Source: Helianthus annuus (taxonomy: Eukaryota > Streptophyta > Magnoliopsida > Asterales > Asteraceae). From it: a DNA stretch of 64,000 bases. The stretch lies in NCBI RefSeq assembly GCF_002127325.2, contig NC_035436.2, forward strand, positions 32,032,860 to 32,096,859. The letters run 5' to 3'. The notes under the pieces were generated by a model. It was not told the origin of the DNA. It ran no database searches and saw only the letters and a list, made by a program, of their open reading frames with translations. Of this stretch, positions 45,907-56,725 are shown piece by piece (within the stretch, counting starts at the first letter, position 1; each line of letters opens with the position of its first letter). A program made the translations under genes and the position numbers.

Positions 45907-48900
45907 TTATTCATAAAACTCTTTTACTCCTTTCACCTTCCCATCAGTCATCTTTCCAAAAATATGTAACACTTTTCCGTTAAAAACTTTTTCAGCATCA
46001 AATTCTTCCTTACCAGAGAAGAATTGATCTGAAATCTCAACTTTACCAACTATTGATTTCAAATTTCCATGTGACAATGATGGAAAATTTTCATCATCCA
46101 TCATTGGAACGGAATTCTTATCTTTGAGCACAACAGATGGCTCTTCTGACTTTGGCGAGTTAGATTCATCGCCATAACTATCATCTGAATTTTTAACAAC
46201 CCATTTTTGTTTATTTAAATTTGCTCTTCTTTTGTAAAAATGATTCGAACTTTCACCAACTTCGAAAGTCGAATTTTTGAACAATTTGAATTTTTCTGTT
46301 GGTTGTTCCTTTTTGTCAACACATTTTTCTTTCAATTTTGAATTAGAAGAAACTCCCTGTTTTGTGTTGGTGATCTTGGGGCAATTCCAAGCAATGTGTC
46401 CAATCTCTTGACATTTGAAACAGGTTCTTCGTTCAACTCTCTGTTCAGATTTCATCATCATATTCTTTTTCCTTTCAGCAAGAAACTCTTTGTTTGACTG
46501 TCTCCAGAATGGTTTCTCATTCTCTTCTTCTGAACTTCCTCCTGAAACAAATTTAGTTTTTGGTTTATAATTTTTCTCATTTTTATGATTTTCTAGTGGA
46601 ATAAAACCTAATCCCTTCTTTTTGAAATTACTGTTATGGTTTGATTTCTTTTGAAAACCAGAACCAGAACTGTAACCTTTTTTCTTGTTCAATCTTTGTT
46701 GAACTCTTGAAGTGTATTTTTTAGGTTTTTCAGTAAGATTTACATCTTTTATTTCAGAAATATTAATTTCTGTTAATTTGAAAACCTTATTGATCATTTC
46801 AGTTTTAACACTTCTTATTGGAAATTCTTCATCAGAAAATAATTTGTCAGAATCATTCAAAGTATATGCTGCTTTGAATGTTTCATCATTCAAATTATTT
46901 TTCGACATCAGAAAATCTTTATTATAAACTCTTTTAACCGGTGAATTCGAACTGTTAACTGATGAACTTGAACTCTCAGATTCAGACTTTGACTCTGACT
47001 CCTCATCCTTATCCAACACCTGATCGACCACTTTCTTTAATAACTCAGACTCATGATCAGTGTCAGACGATGTGAATGTAACGTCAATGTTGCCTGGTAA
47101 CTCATCAGTTGTTTCAGACTTTAACTTTATATTGACTGCCTTTTTGACTTCATCCGAAATAGACTTTCTGGGAGAATAACCTTCCCAGATCGGAGGCGGA
47201 CACCTTTTATAATTTGTACTTTGTTTCATACCAGTATCTGTGTCTTCCGACTTCTTATCTTGAAAGGCTTCAAAACCTGCTACAGTCGGATAAATTCTAT
47301 CAATCAAGTAATCAGAACTTGAGTAACTCTGTAGAAGTCTTCTGATTCTTTCATTTTCAATCTTTTCAGTCTCCAGTTCCTGCTTCAACTTTGCACACTC
47401 ATCAATATAGTGATTGATAGCCTTCTGCTTAGTCATCATCGTTGCATTCATCATTGTCAAAGCATCTTCTCTTTCTAAATTTGTCTTTTCCAATTGGTTA
47501 ACTGTTCTGTTCAGCACATCATAAGATTCTTTCACGTACTTAACATCAAACACCAATTTTTCTTTCATCTTGTCTAGCTCAATATACTTCTTATCTTTCT
47601 CTTCACAATGTTTGCACGATTCCAAACATTTTAGACAAGATTTTTCAACCTCTACAATCTTTTCTACCTCAACAATTTTTTTGACTTCGACAACTTTTTC
47701 AACTTCGACAATTTTCTCAACAATTTTCTCCACCACCTTCTCAAACACAACTGGTTCTTTATCAAAATCTATTTTAACTTCATTTTCTTCAATCTCGACC
47801 TTCTGTATCAGTTCTTCTTTAACTTTTGCCTTATCAACTTTCGTCTGAACCTTAGTTTGTTCTTCAGCTACCCTTCTTGCTTCAATTTCTTCTTCAACAA
47901 TCCTTCTTGCTTCCAATTCTTTGTTCAGTCTAACAGCCCTTTTTTCTTTCAACATCTCAAATTTATCTACAAAAAACAAATTAAAACTATAAGAATCCAA
48001 TTGTCTTCTAGCTTTATTAATATATTCTTCTTCATCGTCGGTGTCTGCATCACTTCCTAATGACTTAAAAATTCGGTATTCTTCTTGGACGGTTCTTAGA
48101 CTTGATTGATTCTCCTGCAGAAGTTGAATCTTCAAAGATCTGAGCAACAAAGGCTCTAGAAACTGAAGGTCGGTTAGGATCATAATCATCCCAACAGAAA
48201 CCTTTTGGAAGCCTTTCATCTTCTTGGTCTATCAGACCATAACAAGCTCTACCCTTTGATTCTTCAATAGTACGTGAGGGTGAAGATTGTTGTTGAGATG
48301 GTTATTGTGCAACTTGATGATAAATTGCTTTTCGATGATAATCGTTGTTTCCGAATGGATCTTGTCTCCCGATGGCTTCTCTGTTAGTACATTCTCGTTT
48401 AAAATGCCCTTTTTCTCGGCAACAAAAATAAGTAACCTTTGATTTGTCAAAACCTAGCTGAGATGTAGCAGCATCACGAAGATCATCTCTACCGGTGATT
48501 TGTTTGAATTTTTCTGCTCTTCTTAAAACACTAGCTAAACACCACTTGATGTCCATCAACTCAAGTTCCTCAGAATCAATCTGGTCATAATCCTCTTTAG
48601 TGAGCATCGAATTTCCGATTCTTCCAGCAACTAAGCTTTCATACGACTCTAACACAGTAACAAGAGATGCCATGTGTTGCTTTGCAATATTTGGCGAGAA
48701 ATTTTGACCATTTTGAATGTTTAATGTCACATTGCATTGCAAATTTGTTGAACTCTGTTGTCGAGAACTTGGTGTTGAGAAATTTGGATCAAAACTTGAA
48801 TAAGATGAAGAATATCCACCACTCTGAGTTGTAGTGCTAACCTTTGTTCCTGAAGTACCATCAGCACTGAAAGCAGTCTGAATCTTTGGACTCGGAGTAG

Positions 48901-49675
48901 TCTCAACTTTGCTTCCTCTATAGTATAGACTAACATCTTGTTGAGCACCCGGATTCTTCATGATAGCAGTTTTCTGAACATCCAATTCATGTTTTTCAAG
49001 CTTCTGAATGAACTTACACAAATTCATATCTTCAGATTTTCGGTTATGTTTTAAAATCAACAGATATGTTCCCCATTTATTCTATGGTAATGCATCGGCT
49101 AGCCTATCAACCCATTCATCAATTTCTTTCTTGATGTCCAATCTTTTCATCTCCTGGACAAGATGACAATATCTCTCAATAGTCGTTCTTGTTGTTTCAC
49201 CTTCAAAAGCTGTAAACATATCAAACGATTTTTTTAGTAATGCACGTTTATTTTTTTATCATATCAGCACTTCCCTTAAACTTTTGAATCAACGCTAACC
49301 AAATTGATCTAGCAGTTCCCTCATGTTGAAGCAAAACGAAAATATCTTCTTTTACTGCTTGTTAGAGAAGACTAGTCATCATCTTTTCACTTGTGTATCT
49401 TAATTTTTCATTCGGTGTAAATTCACTTAATGATTTTTCATTTTCAAGATCATCTTTCGGTCTAACATATTCTTTCTCTATCGAAACCCATCATCAAACT
49501 TATTTCCTTGAACCCAGTTTTCAAAACGATTTTGCCATCCTTTAAAATCCTCAATGTACATAAGCTTTGGAGGTTTTTGGAAAGTTCCCGTTTCATTTTT
49601 TATTTCAACAGTTTCGGCAACTGTAACTGGAGCAGCTGGAGCAGTAGCAAAGGCGTTGTAAAACTCGTCATCCAT
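45907..49675 (-). pseudogene. Element M gag-like protein, broken by frameshifts and stops
   Basis: ATG at 49675-49673 starts MDDEFYNAFA, as in H. The frame is lost near 49485, and stops and shifts continue to about 49060. A 252-codon open part (49060-48302) carries the rest of the gag core and the first zinc knuckle, whose first Cys is now Tyr (YFCCREKGHFKREC). After another break, a 770-codon frame (48219-45907) holds coiled-coil sequence, a striking run of VEK-IVEVEK repeats (about 47640-47740), a CLKCLESCKHC cluster, acidic Ser/Glu repeats, and an intact second knuckle (46381-46422, CFKCQEIGHIAWNC). It stops at TAA 45909-45907. Protein-level similarity to H is clear throughout. Confidence 0.8.
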
Positions 49676-49734
49676 GTTTTGGTGAAAAGATTCACAAAAT
49701 AACAAAGTTCAACCAATCTTGTGTTTCAAACGGA

Positions 49735-50180
49735 CTGAGTTCAAAGTTTCAAATGACCTGGACCTATTCACCTTGTGCGAACTGGGTCAAACCGTACGAC
49801 CTGGTTCAATTCTAAACAACCTATTCTCACTTCGCACGACCTGGATGACTTAGAGTTCAACTCGTGCTAACTGATTCTGATTTACAAACGACCTTGAGAC
49901 TTCCAATCCGTACGATCTGGTTCAGTTTCAAGCGATCTGAACCGAATTCAAACTACCTGAGGGTTCAATCCGTGCGAACTGGTAACAATGTCAAACGATC
50001 TGGTTCAGGTGCAATCCGTGCGAACTGAGTTCACTCCGTGTGAACTGATTAATTCCAAACCATGCAAACTGGTTACCCTTTGAAACAAATTGGTCTAATT
50101 CCAAACGATCTGACCTCAATTCGTACGAACTGAGGGATGATTTCAAACGAATTGACAACATTTCGAACGAACTGGCATGA
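49735..50180 (-). repeat. Element M leader repeat array (GAACTGG palindrome halves)
   Basis: About 20 copies of an 8-10 bp unit (CGAACTGG, CGATCTGG, CGACCTGG and complements), spaced 15-35 bp, fill the leader between the primer-binding site and gag. The same unit forms the full palindrome CCAGTTCGCACGAACTGG in the LTRs. Confidence 0.8.
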
Positions 50181-50397
50181 TTTCGGTTGATTTTTGTCAA
50201 AATTGATCACGTTTTAGGTTGAATTAAGGTCTAATTCTTTCAAGGATTGTTTAAAACAGTGTTTCGTGTGTTATATCACAAAATCAGTCTATTTTATCCA
50301 TAAAATCTTGTTTAATTTGATGAAAAAGTGTAAAAGAATGAGTAGAAGTCAGAAATTTTGGTGAAAACAAGCTGAAATGGTAAGAACTCCTCCTCCT

Positions 50398-50411
50398 GAG
50401 CTCTGATACCA
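50398..50411 (-). promoter_or_regulatory. Element M primer-binding site, tRNA-iMet type
   Basis: On the minus strand TGGTATCAGAGCTC lies just inside the 5' LTR (50414-50833), the usual copia primer site. Confidence 0.9.
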
Positions 50412-50413
50412 CT

Positions 50414-50833
50414 TGTAGGATCGTTGTTCGACCTAAATGAGTCGATCAGAAGAGTTCTAATCCAAACCAAAGGCGGAATTCAATGATTCGGACTTGATTA
50501 CAGCTTGTCTAACACATAGATTCACTTTAATTGTCGTATATATTGATTTGAAAGCTTTACAGACCACTTGACACTTCGGCAGCACCTCTGCTCCGGAATC
50601 AGCAACGTTACAAATGACAACACAACTCACCTATTTATAGTAGATGCCACTTCGCATGAACAAGCCTCACCAGTTCGCACGAACTGGTAAACCCAGTTCG
50701 CATGAACTGGTCAGTTCGTGTGGACTGGCTGATTCATGACTTTTTCCCGTTTTTCTCGTACAACATGTCTAGATCTATCAATTCTATTACAAGACTCGAT
50801 ACAAGACGAAGTCGACAGACATATGCACCAACA
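50414..50833 (-). repeat. Element M 5' LTR (420 bp)
   Basis: It has the same ends as the left copy. It is longer because of a pyrimidine-rich insertion near 50745 and an extra TA near 50540. It is followed by the target duplication ATGTT. Confidence 0.9.
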
Positions 50834-51706
50834 ATGTTAGCTCAAAAGAAAAGATGAAAGTCTAGAGTGCACCAAAGATCTTAAATACCTTCTCGAGCTT
50901 TCATAGTTTGTATTTGATAGATTTGGATTTTGATGCATTAGGAATGCAACTACTGTATTCATGGATCAAAATTTGTATTTATAGGGTATGTTTGTTAAAC
51001 ATACTAACAAATCTTTACAATTTTATTTTTATTATTTAGGTTTCTTAACTTACATTTCTTTCCTTTCCATAAACTTTTAAGAAGTTTTTTTTTTATATTT
51101 ATGAAGTCGAGATATTGTTTGGTTGACGTTTTTCATTGCAATGAGGATATCATTTCTTTACACTTTTTTTTATTTTTAAAGTTTTTTTAATTTCCATGTT
51201 TACATTTTCAAAGTTTAGTATACATTTTTTGCTGAATTGTAATGTCAATTACTATGTAATTTCATTATGGCATTATAATTAATATAATTAGTATATTTTA
51301 CAAGAGAATAAGAGATGAGTCTATTAAAAGCAGGCCTATCAATTAATAGAACATACATGTGAATATTAGGAAAATATGCATATCTTATTAGTGAACTTAC
51401 TTTTTTTATACTTTTTGTGAATATATCTTTCACTGGAAGCTTTGTTACCTTGTGATGTTATTTAATGTTGTGATTTGCAGATCTATAATGATGGCCATAG
51501 CAAGAAATTCTAGATGGCTCTAAGAAAGAGTAATTGTTGTTTGCCTGACGACACTTTAATTCTTAATAAAAGTAAAAGATATAATGTTTTATAATTCAAT
51601 GCATTTTAACTATATTTTCACTTTGTCAATAAGTAAATTATGTAATGTGTTACTTTTGTATTTATATTATTTATACACTTTTTTATAATGTAGATTAAAT
51701 TTTCCG
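50834..51706. other. AT-rich sequence without genes
   Basis: I see no gene. The stretch runs up to the Helitron-like terminus and may be partly the body of that element, but its 5' (TC) end is not identifiable. No open frame here has recognisable content. Confidence 0.4.
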
Positions 51707-51735
51707 ACCCGCGAAGTTCGCGGGTGATAACCTAG
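51707..51735 (+). mobile_element. Helitron-like 3' terminus
   Basis: A perfect GC-rich hairpin ACCCGCGAAGTTCGCGGGT (51707-51725; 9-bp arms, 1-nt centre) is followed after six bases by CTAG and then T. Helitrons end in a short hairpin 10-12 bp before CTRR and insert before T. The body should lie to the left; its other end is undefined and no Rep/helicase sequence is visible, so it would be a non-autonomous copy. Confidence 0.6.
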
Positions 51736-52119
51736 TATATGTATATATGCAAAAAAAAAGCTCAAACAAGCGATTAGAAGTAAAAAAAAATATACTTTTT
51801 GGCTTTTAGAAATGTGTGATCCAGAATGTTTCTCAAGTTTTTCAAATATAGTGATTTTTTCTTAAGATCCCTACCATATATATAATTTTGTTTTTTTTAA
51901 GCGAGTTTAAAAATGAAGATAGCGTTGGAAAAAAAATGATGTGTTTGAAGAATGAGTAGAACTCTAACATGACATATTTGTGGGGGAGTTTGAAAGAAGA
52001 GTATAAGATGCCTTTAATATGCTCTAATGCAAAATGACTTTGGTGAAACTGAGAAGACATACAACAATTTTTGAATACACGAAAATGCTACCAGAATTCC
52101 TACGGAGGCTCATTCCCTC

Positions 52120-52153
<34 letters not shown>

Positions 52154-52519
52154 TTGGCTAAGGACTACATCTTCTCCCTCTCCTTGTCACGTTTGTGGTC
52201 TTCACCCACATGTCCTCCCTTTTCTTCCACCCAAGCATCTTTCATATATCATAAATCTCCACTAGAGGCGGTCTTACTTAATCAAGAATATTAAGTATAG
52301 TTTTAAAAAAGTTGTCTTAATATGCATTGGTAGACTTTATGAAAGATTTTGGTGTCAATAGTTTTGCACATGTGACAAAATCGATAGAGCTGATGTGCTA
52401 ATAATGAGTTGATCAAACAAACAATTATATGCTATAAATTAGCAAGTTTTGTATGCATAAGATATAAGATGTTGTACTTTATGTTTTGGGTGATTTTTAA
52501 AAAAGAAATTAACCTCAAC
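51736..52519. other. AT-rich sequence with a 32-C run
   Basis: I see no gene. 52122-52153 is an uninterrupted run of 32 C, flanked by ordinary sequence. Such runs are unstable and error-prone in sequencing. Confidence 0.5.
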
Positions 52520-53230
52520 TTTTTTATATTTAACTTTAGTCCCCCTATACTTTCATCTTTTGCAGATTTTCGTATTATGTTTCTTACTAAATTTTGTGAG
52601 TTACCACGAATCAACGTGTATGTGTGGTTCAACGTTATTACGTTTCATTCATAATTTTGCAAGGTAATACAGCGCAACGTCCATGTGCAGTTCAAGATTT
52701 TACGTCTATTGTTTTTCATTTCATAGGTTCGTCGTAACGCGTGAGTCATTGATTGACTTTGTTATTTTTTATATGTTATATATTTCGGTTTCTTACAATT
52801 TTAACCTCACAAAAATGATTTCTTTTTTATTTTTACCCCAATTTTTTTTATCTTTTGTAATTTAACTTCACAACTTTTTTACTTTCAACTTTCGTCCCCT
52901 ATACTTATCATCATTCCCAAATTTTCATTTTACGTTTCGTACTAAATTTTTCGAGTTAACACAGCGCAATATGCGTGTGTGATTCAACGTTTTTACGTTT
53001 CGTTCATAATTTTTCAAGTTAACACAGCACAACGTCCATGTGTTGTTCAATGTTTTTATTTCTATTTTTCTCATTTGACAGGTTCCTCGTAACTCATGAG
53101 TCCTAGATCGACTTAGTTATTTTTCTTAAATATTCTACGTTTCGGTCTATTTCTTCGCTTTAACATGCCACAACTTAAACGTTGGTGGTCGCTGACGGTT
53201 GTGTGGGATTGGTGCTATTTGACATGCTTT
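52520..53230. repeat. Diverged tandem duplication, period about 354 bp
   Basis: Two units share the order CCCCTATACTT-TCAT, TTTTCGT-TTACGTTTC, ACTAAATTTT, AACACAGC-CAACGTCCATGTG, TTCATTTGACAGGTTC-TCGTAAC and GAGTC-GATTGACTT (first from about 52540, second from about 52895). Within each unit an 80-bp subrepeat around ACACAGCGCAACGT is itself doubled. Non-coding. Confidence 0.65.
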
Positions 53231-54367
53231 AACGCCCCCGCCGCAACACGTGGGTGCTAAATTCTAGTTAACTAAAATGGTTATCTTCTAAAACCGCTCA
53301 AATCAAATCTACGAATTAAATTTTTTTTCTTGCCGTTAGGCCATGTGGAGTCATAAAGCTCTTTGTGGGGCGTTATGCGACAAGTGGCGAAACGCGTAAG
53401 AGAGTGACTTTATGGGGCTTTATATAACTTGAGTGTGCAGTAAGGTTATATATGTATGGGGCTTTATATATATATATATATTTATGTATGTATATGTGTG
53501 TGAGTGGGGAAGAAATGGTAACACCGTTATATAGATCGCGGGAGGGCAAAAATTTTAACCCATAGCACCGGCAATAGTGGTGTGGCCGGACGCTATAGGG
53601 CGCCATGACAGATTCCAGCATGATGTCCCGCCCTACTACGGAAAATGTTAGTTTATGATTCATGTGGATCATCTACCTATTTTGTTTGTATTAACAAATT
53701 TTATATTTACTTTTGATCCGGTAGACTAATTTGACAGATTTAACTAGTTATTAGAAGTTTGTTAAAATTTTAATAATCAAATCTGCTACAATTAAATATA
53801 TCTCTAGTTAACTTTTGACTTTTTTGTTTGATTGAAAAATAGGAAGCATGAAGTAATTTGCAATATTTTAAGGAAAAGGAGAGGAAGTCCTAGAGGCTCT
53901 TGCCTAATGTGAAATGTCCGTATGTGAATGTCCATGTCTCTTTATTCCATTTACCATGTTCAATTGTCACACACAAACATTTATAAATACACATACACAA
54001 TATAACTAAATCTATTCAATAATAAATAAAACAAATATGAGACGAATAATTTTAAAAAAAATAATAGTGCTTATGTATACATATGTAAGTTATATATATA
54101 AAACAATATCAAACTAGTTTCTTTACACACATATAGTTGGGCCATATATTTCAAAACTTCAAAAAATAGAAGATCTTTAAGAACTCCTAGCAACAATCAT
54201 TTTATTTTTTATTTGTTTTGTATATATAATCCAAAATAAATAAGATGATTACTTGTGAAGAGTTCTCAAAGTTTTTAAATTTATTAATCCTATACACAAA
54301 CACAATTTCACCTACATGGTTATATATCATACATAAATAATCAAACTAATTTGTTTGTATATATGAT
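53231..54367. other. AT-rich intergenic sequence
   Basis: There is no gene I can support. A GC-richer patch (about 53340-53640) around GGCGTTATGCG and GGACGCTATAGGGCGCC looks like a degraded short transposon, but I cannot find paired ends. A TA microsatellite lies at about 53468-53482. Confidence 0.4.
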
Positions 54368-54535
54368 CTTTTTAGTTTTGTATTGTTTACCTACACACGT
54401 GTATCTAAACTTACACTTAAACTAACTTGCTCATTTTCTTTTAGTTATGTATTGTTTACTTACGTGTATCTAAACTTACACTTTTACTAACTTGCTCGTA
54501 TTATTTTAGTTATGTATTGTTTACCTGTATATGTA
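54368..54535. repeat. Short tandem repeat, period about 67 bp
   Basis: About 2.5 units of TTTTAGTTATGTATTG, TTTAC, CGTGTATCTAAACTTACAC, ACTAACTTGCTC occur at about 54371, 54440 and 54505. Confidence 0.7.
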
Positions 54536-54586
54536 GGGTATATACGAATAATCAACTACTTTGTTATTTTTTAAATTTAATTAGAA

Positions 54587-55385
54587 ACTAGGGTCGTTGT
54601 TACTCGCACGTTGCGCATGGACGCGGTTGGAATTCAAAACGTATAGCACACCATTACAACCGATAAATAAATTTGTAAAATTAAATAAAATGATATCTGA
54701 ATGGGTTATGCTATTTGCGTCGTAACTCGGCTCTGAACATCAATACAATAAGAAAAGATAAAACAATATCGTAAATAACAAAAAGAAAACGATAGAAACT
54801 CAGTCGGTTTCGATGCGCTCGTTATAGCAAAGAAAAAAAAGTTAAAAAATATGTTTAAAAAAGTGTCTACATGTTCGTTAAAAAAATTAAACTAAAAAAA
54901 CATTCGCCACATTCGTTATAGCAAAAAACAAGTTAAAAGATATTTCCAAAATGGTATTAACGTGTTCGTTAAAAAAAACTATTTAGGGATAAAAAAATAA
55001 TTTGATTAAAGTAAAATAAAAAAATACGATAGTTAAACCACATGAGTTGTAAATAAAAAAAAAATTATATTAAATGATAAAATAGACTAAATGACATAAA
55101 AAACATATTTATCTTCTTATAATTTATAAAGAGATAATGACATAGAAGTAATAATCATTACATATATACTTTTTCTTACATTTTTAAGTTCTTTCTAAAT
55201 GGGAACAATGAATGGCTAGGATTTATTTTGTGTTCTCTTGTAAATATCCCGTGTTTTTGTACTATACAAAGAAACTAATTTCATAAGTTTTTATGTAACA
55301 AATACAAAATTCAAAATATATGAACCATTGATTAAAAATATTAATAAACAATTTAAGTTTGTTTCACAGTATTAGTATTCATTAA
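54587..55385 (-). mobile_element. Possible minus-strand Helitron-like element, ill-defined
   Basis: Reading the minus strand, the sequence ends ...CCCTAG|T at 54588-54591, preceded by a weak hairpin (CGCA-ACG-TGCG, about 54604-54614). Compared with 51735 the hairpin is short and mismatched. To the right are two diverged repeats of about 94 bp around CGTTATAGCAAA and GTTCGTTAAAAAAA (about 54820-54985), then AT-rich sequence. No gene. Confidence 0.35.
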
Positions 55386-56700
55386 GAGTTAATAGCCAAA
55401 ATGGTCCCTGAGGTTTGCTCACTTTTGTCACTTTAGTCCAAAATCCAAAATTTTTAAATCTGAGTCCCTGAGGTTTGCATTTTGTTGCCATTTTAGTCCA
55501 AAATCCAAAAACCATCTATTTTGACTGTTGAAACCTGATTGTTTTGTCCTTTTGTGCAGGGGCATTTTGGTCATTTTATAAGTTATTATAACAAATAAAA
55601 ATAAAAAAAACCTCAAAACACATCTCTCTCCCTCTCTAAAGTCTCTGCACACTCTCTCTCTCTCTCTCTAAACAAACATCTGACTCTCTCTCTTCTCTCT
55701 CTCTATAACACCACCCGATCCAGACTCCACCACCACAACTTTTGGTTTTGATTCAGATCTTTATTCATTCGATGAACAACAACAACAACAATTATTTTGA
55801 AAGCTGTTAATCGATCCTCTGATTCATCATCTGTAAAACTCGAAGACCAAACCCATAACCCTATCCACTTCAAAGCCAAAATCCCCATCGCCGTTTTCGG
55901 AATCCCCTTCCTCTCCGGCTTCTCCGCCACCCACCACCACCCCTCTCCGTCTTCCGACACCCTCCCCCTCTCCCTCCGCACCCACTTCCCCTCCGGCCCC
56001 TCCCTGTTCAAAACCCCATCATGTTCAAAATGCAGAAATCAAACGCAAAAATCAAACGCAAAAATCAAATGCAGAATCGTTTCGTTTTCAAAATCAAATG
56101 CAGAAATCAAACGCAAAAATCAAAACCCCTCCGGCCCCTCCCTGCGACTCCGGTGAATCATGAAGATAATGTGAGGATGATGAACTTATGGTGAATCAGG
56201 GGATATGAACCACCGTCGTCGACCGTTGAGACCATCATCAACATCATCATCGACAATCTCAGAAATAACAGAAAAATGGTTAAGGGGATTTTTACTGTGA
56301 TGCTCCGCTGCCGTCGGCGGATTGTTGCCGGAAAACGGTTGGAGAATTAGGGTTTGAGATGAGATTTGATAGGCAGATTAAGCAAATGGATCCGCCTTCT
56401 AGGGTTTGGAGGATTAGAGAGGATGTGTGACCTTGTGAGCATGTTTTTGTTAGGTGTTGCCGGTGCCGGAGATGTTGATCGGAATCTGGCCGGTGAAGAT
56501 GATCTAAGAAGGGGAGGAGGAGGTGGCGGTGGTGGTGGTGCTATAGAGAGAGAGAAGAGAGTGAGTTGTCTGGGTAGAGATCTTGATTTGCTTTGAGAGA
56601 GAGTTTTCTGGGTTTTGTTATAATAACTTTGTAAAAATGACCAAAATACCCCTGTGCAAAAGGACAAAATAGGCTGGTTGTAACAGTCTGATGAAACAAT
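55386..56700. mobile_element. Inverted-repeat (MULE-like) element with possible captured gene sequence
   Basis: Long inverted repeats lie at 55523-55596 and 56614-56688: both contain GACTGTT, TTTTGTCCTTTTG, CAGGGG-ATTTTGGTCATTTT and GTTATTATAACAAA. The left side extends outward with the widespread plant repeat ATGGTCCCTGAGGTTTGC (twice, about 55403 and 55467); the right side is cut off near 56700 next to the Tat LTR. Inside are CT microsatellites (55620-55705) and a GC-rich, gene-like segment. Target duplications are not identifiable. Confidence 0.5.
55797..56156 (+). pseudogene. Possible captured host gene fragment
   Basis: This high-GC, Ser/Pro-rich open stretch of about 119 codons lies between long inverted repeats. 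Residues about 14-76 (KLEDQ, HFKAKIPIAVFGIPFLSG, SLSLRTHFPSGPSLF) resemble, from memory, a plant protein of plastid-envelope type, but I am not sure of the family. Downstream the frame becomes a repeated KSNA/QKSNAKIK array from a short DNA repeat (about 56030-56120). The ORF start codon falls before a plausible exon and I see no complete gene. An untranslated leader with (AAC)n precedes it. Confidence 0.35.
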
Positions 56701-56725
56701 GGTTAACCGGGCAGGGTTAACACAC

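Larger units (their letters stand above)
43503..50833 (-). mobile_element. Element M: complete gag-only copia-related retrotransposon
   Basis: Both LTRs are present (43503-43903 and 50414-50833), flanked by ATGTT (43498-43502 and 50834-50838). Read on the minus strand, the order is 5' LTR, tRNA-iMet primer-binding site, repeat-rich leader, gag-like reading (49675-45907, broken), about 2 kb of non-coding DNA, polypurine tract, 3' LTR. No protease, integrase or reverse transcriptase motif is present on either strand. The LTRs differ at about five bases plus indels of 2 and about 17 bp, so insertion is fairly recent. It must be mobilised in trans if at all. Confidence 0.9.

Noticed and set aside
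45907..48219. 770-residue minus-strand ORF as a stand-alone gene
   Set aside because: It is the C-terminal two thirds of a broken gag inside element M, bounded by LTRs and target duplications. Its apparent N-terminus is out of frame with the gag reading.
52034..52294. Proline-rich ORF at the C run
   Set aside because: Its Pro tract is the 32-C homopolymer and changes with run length; no other coding evidence.
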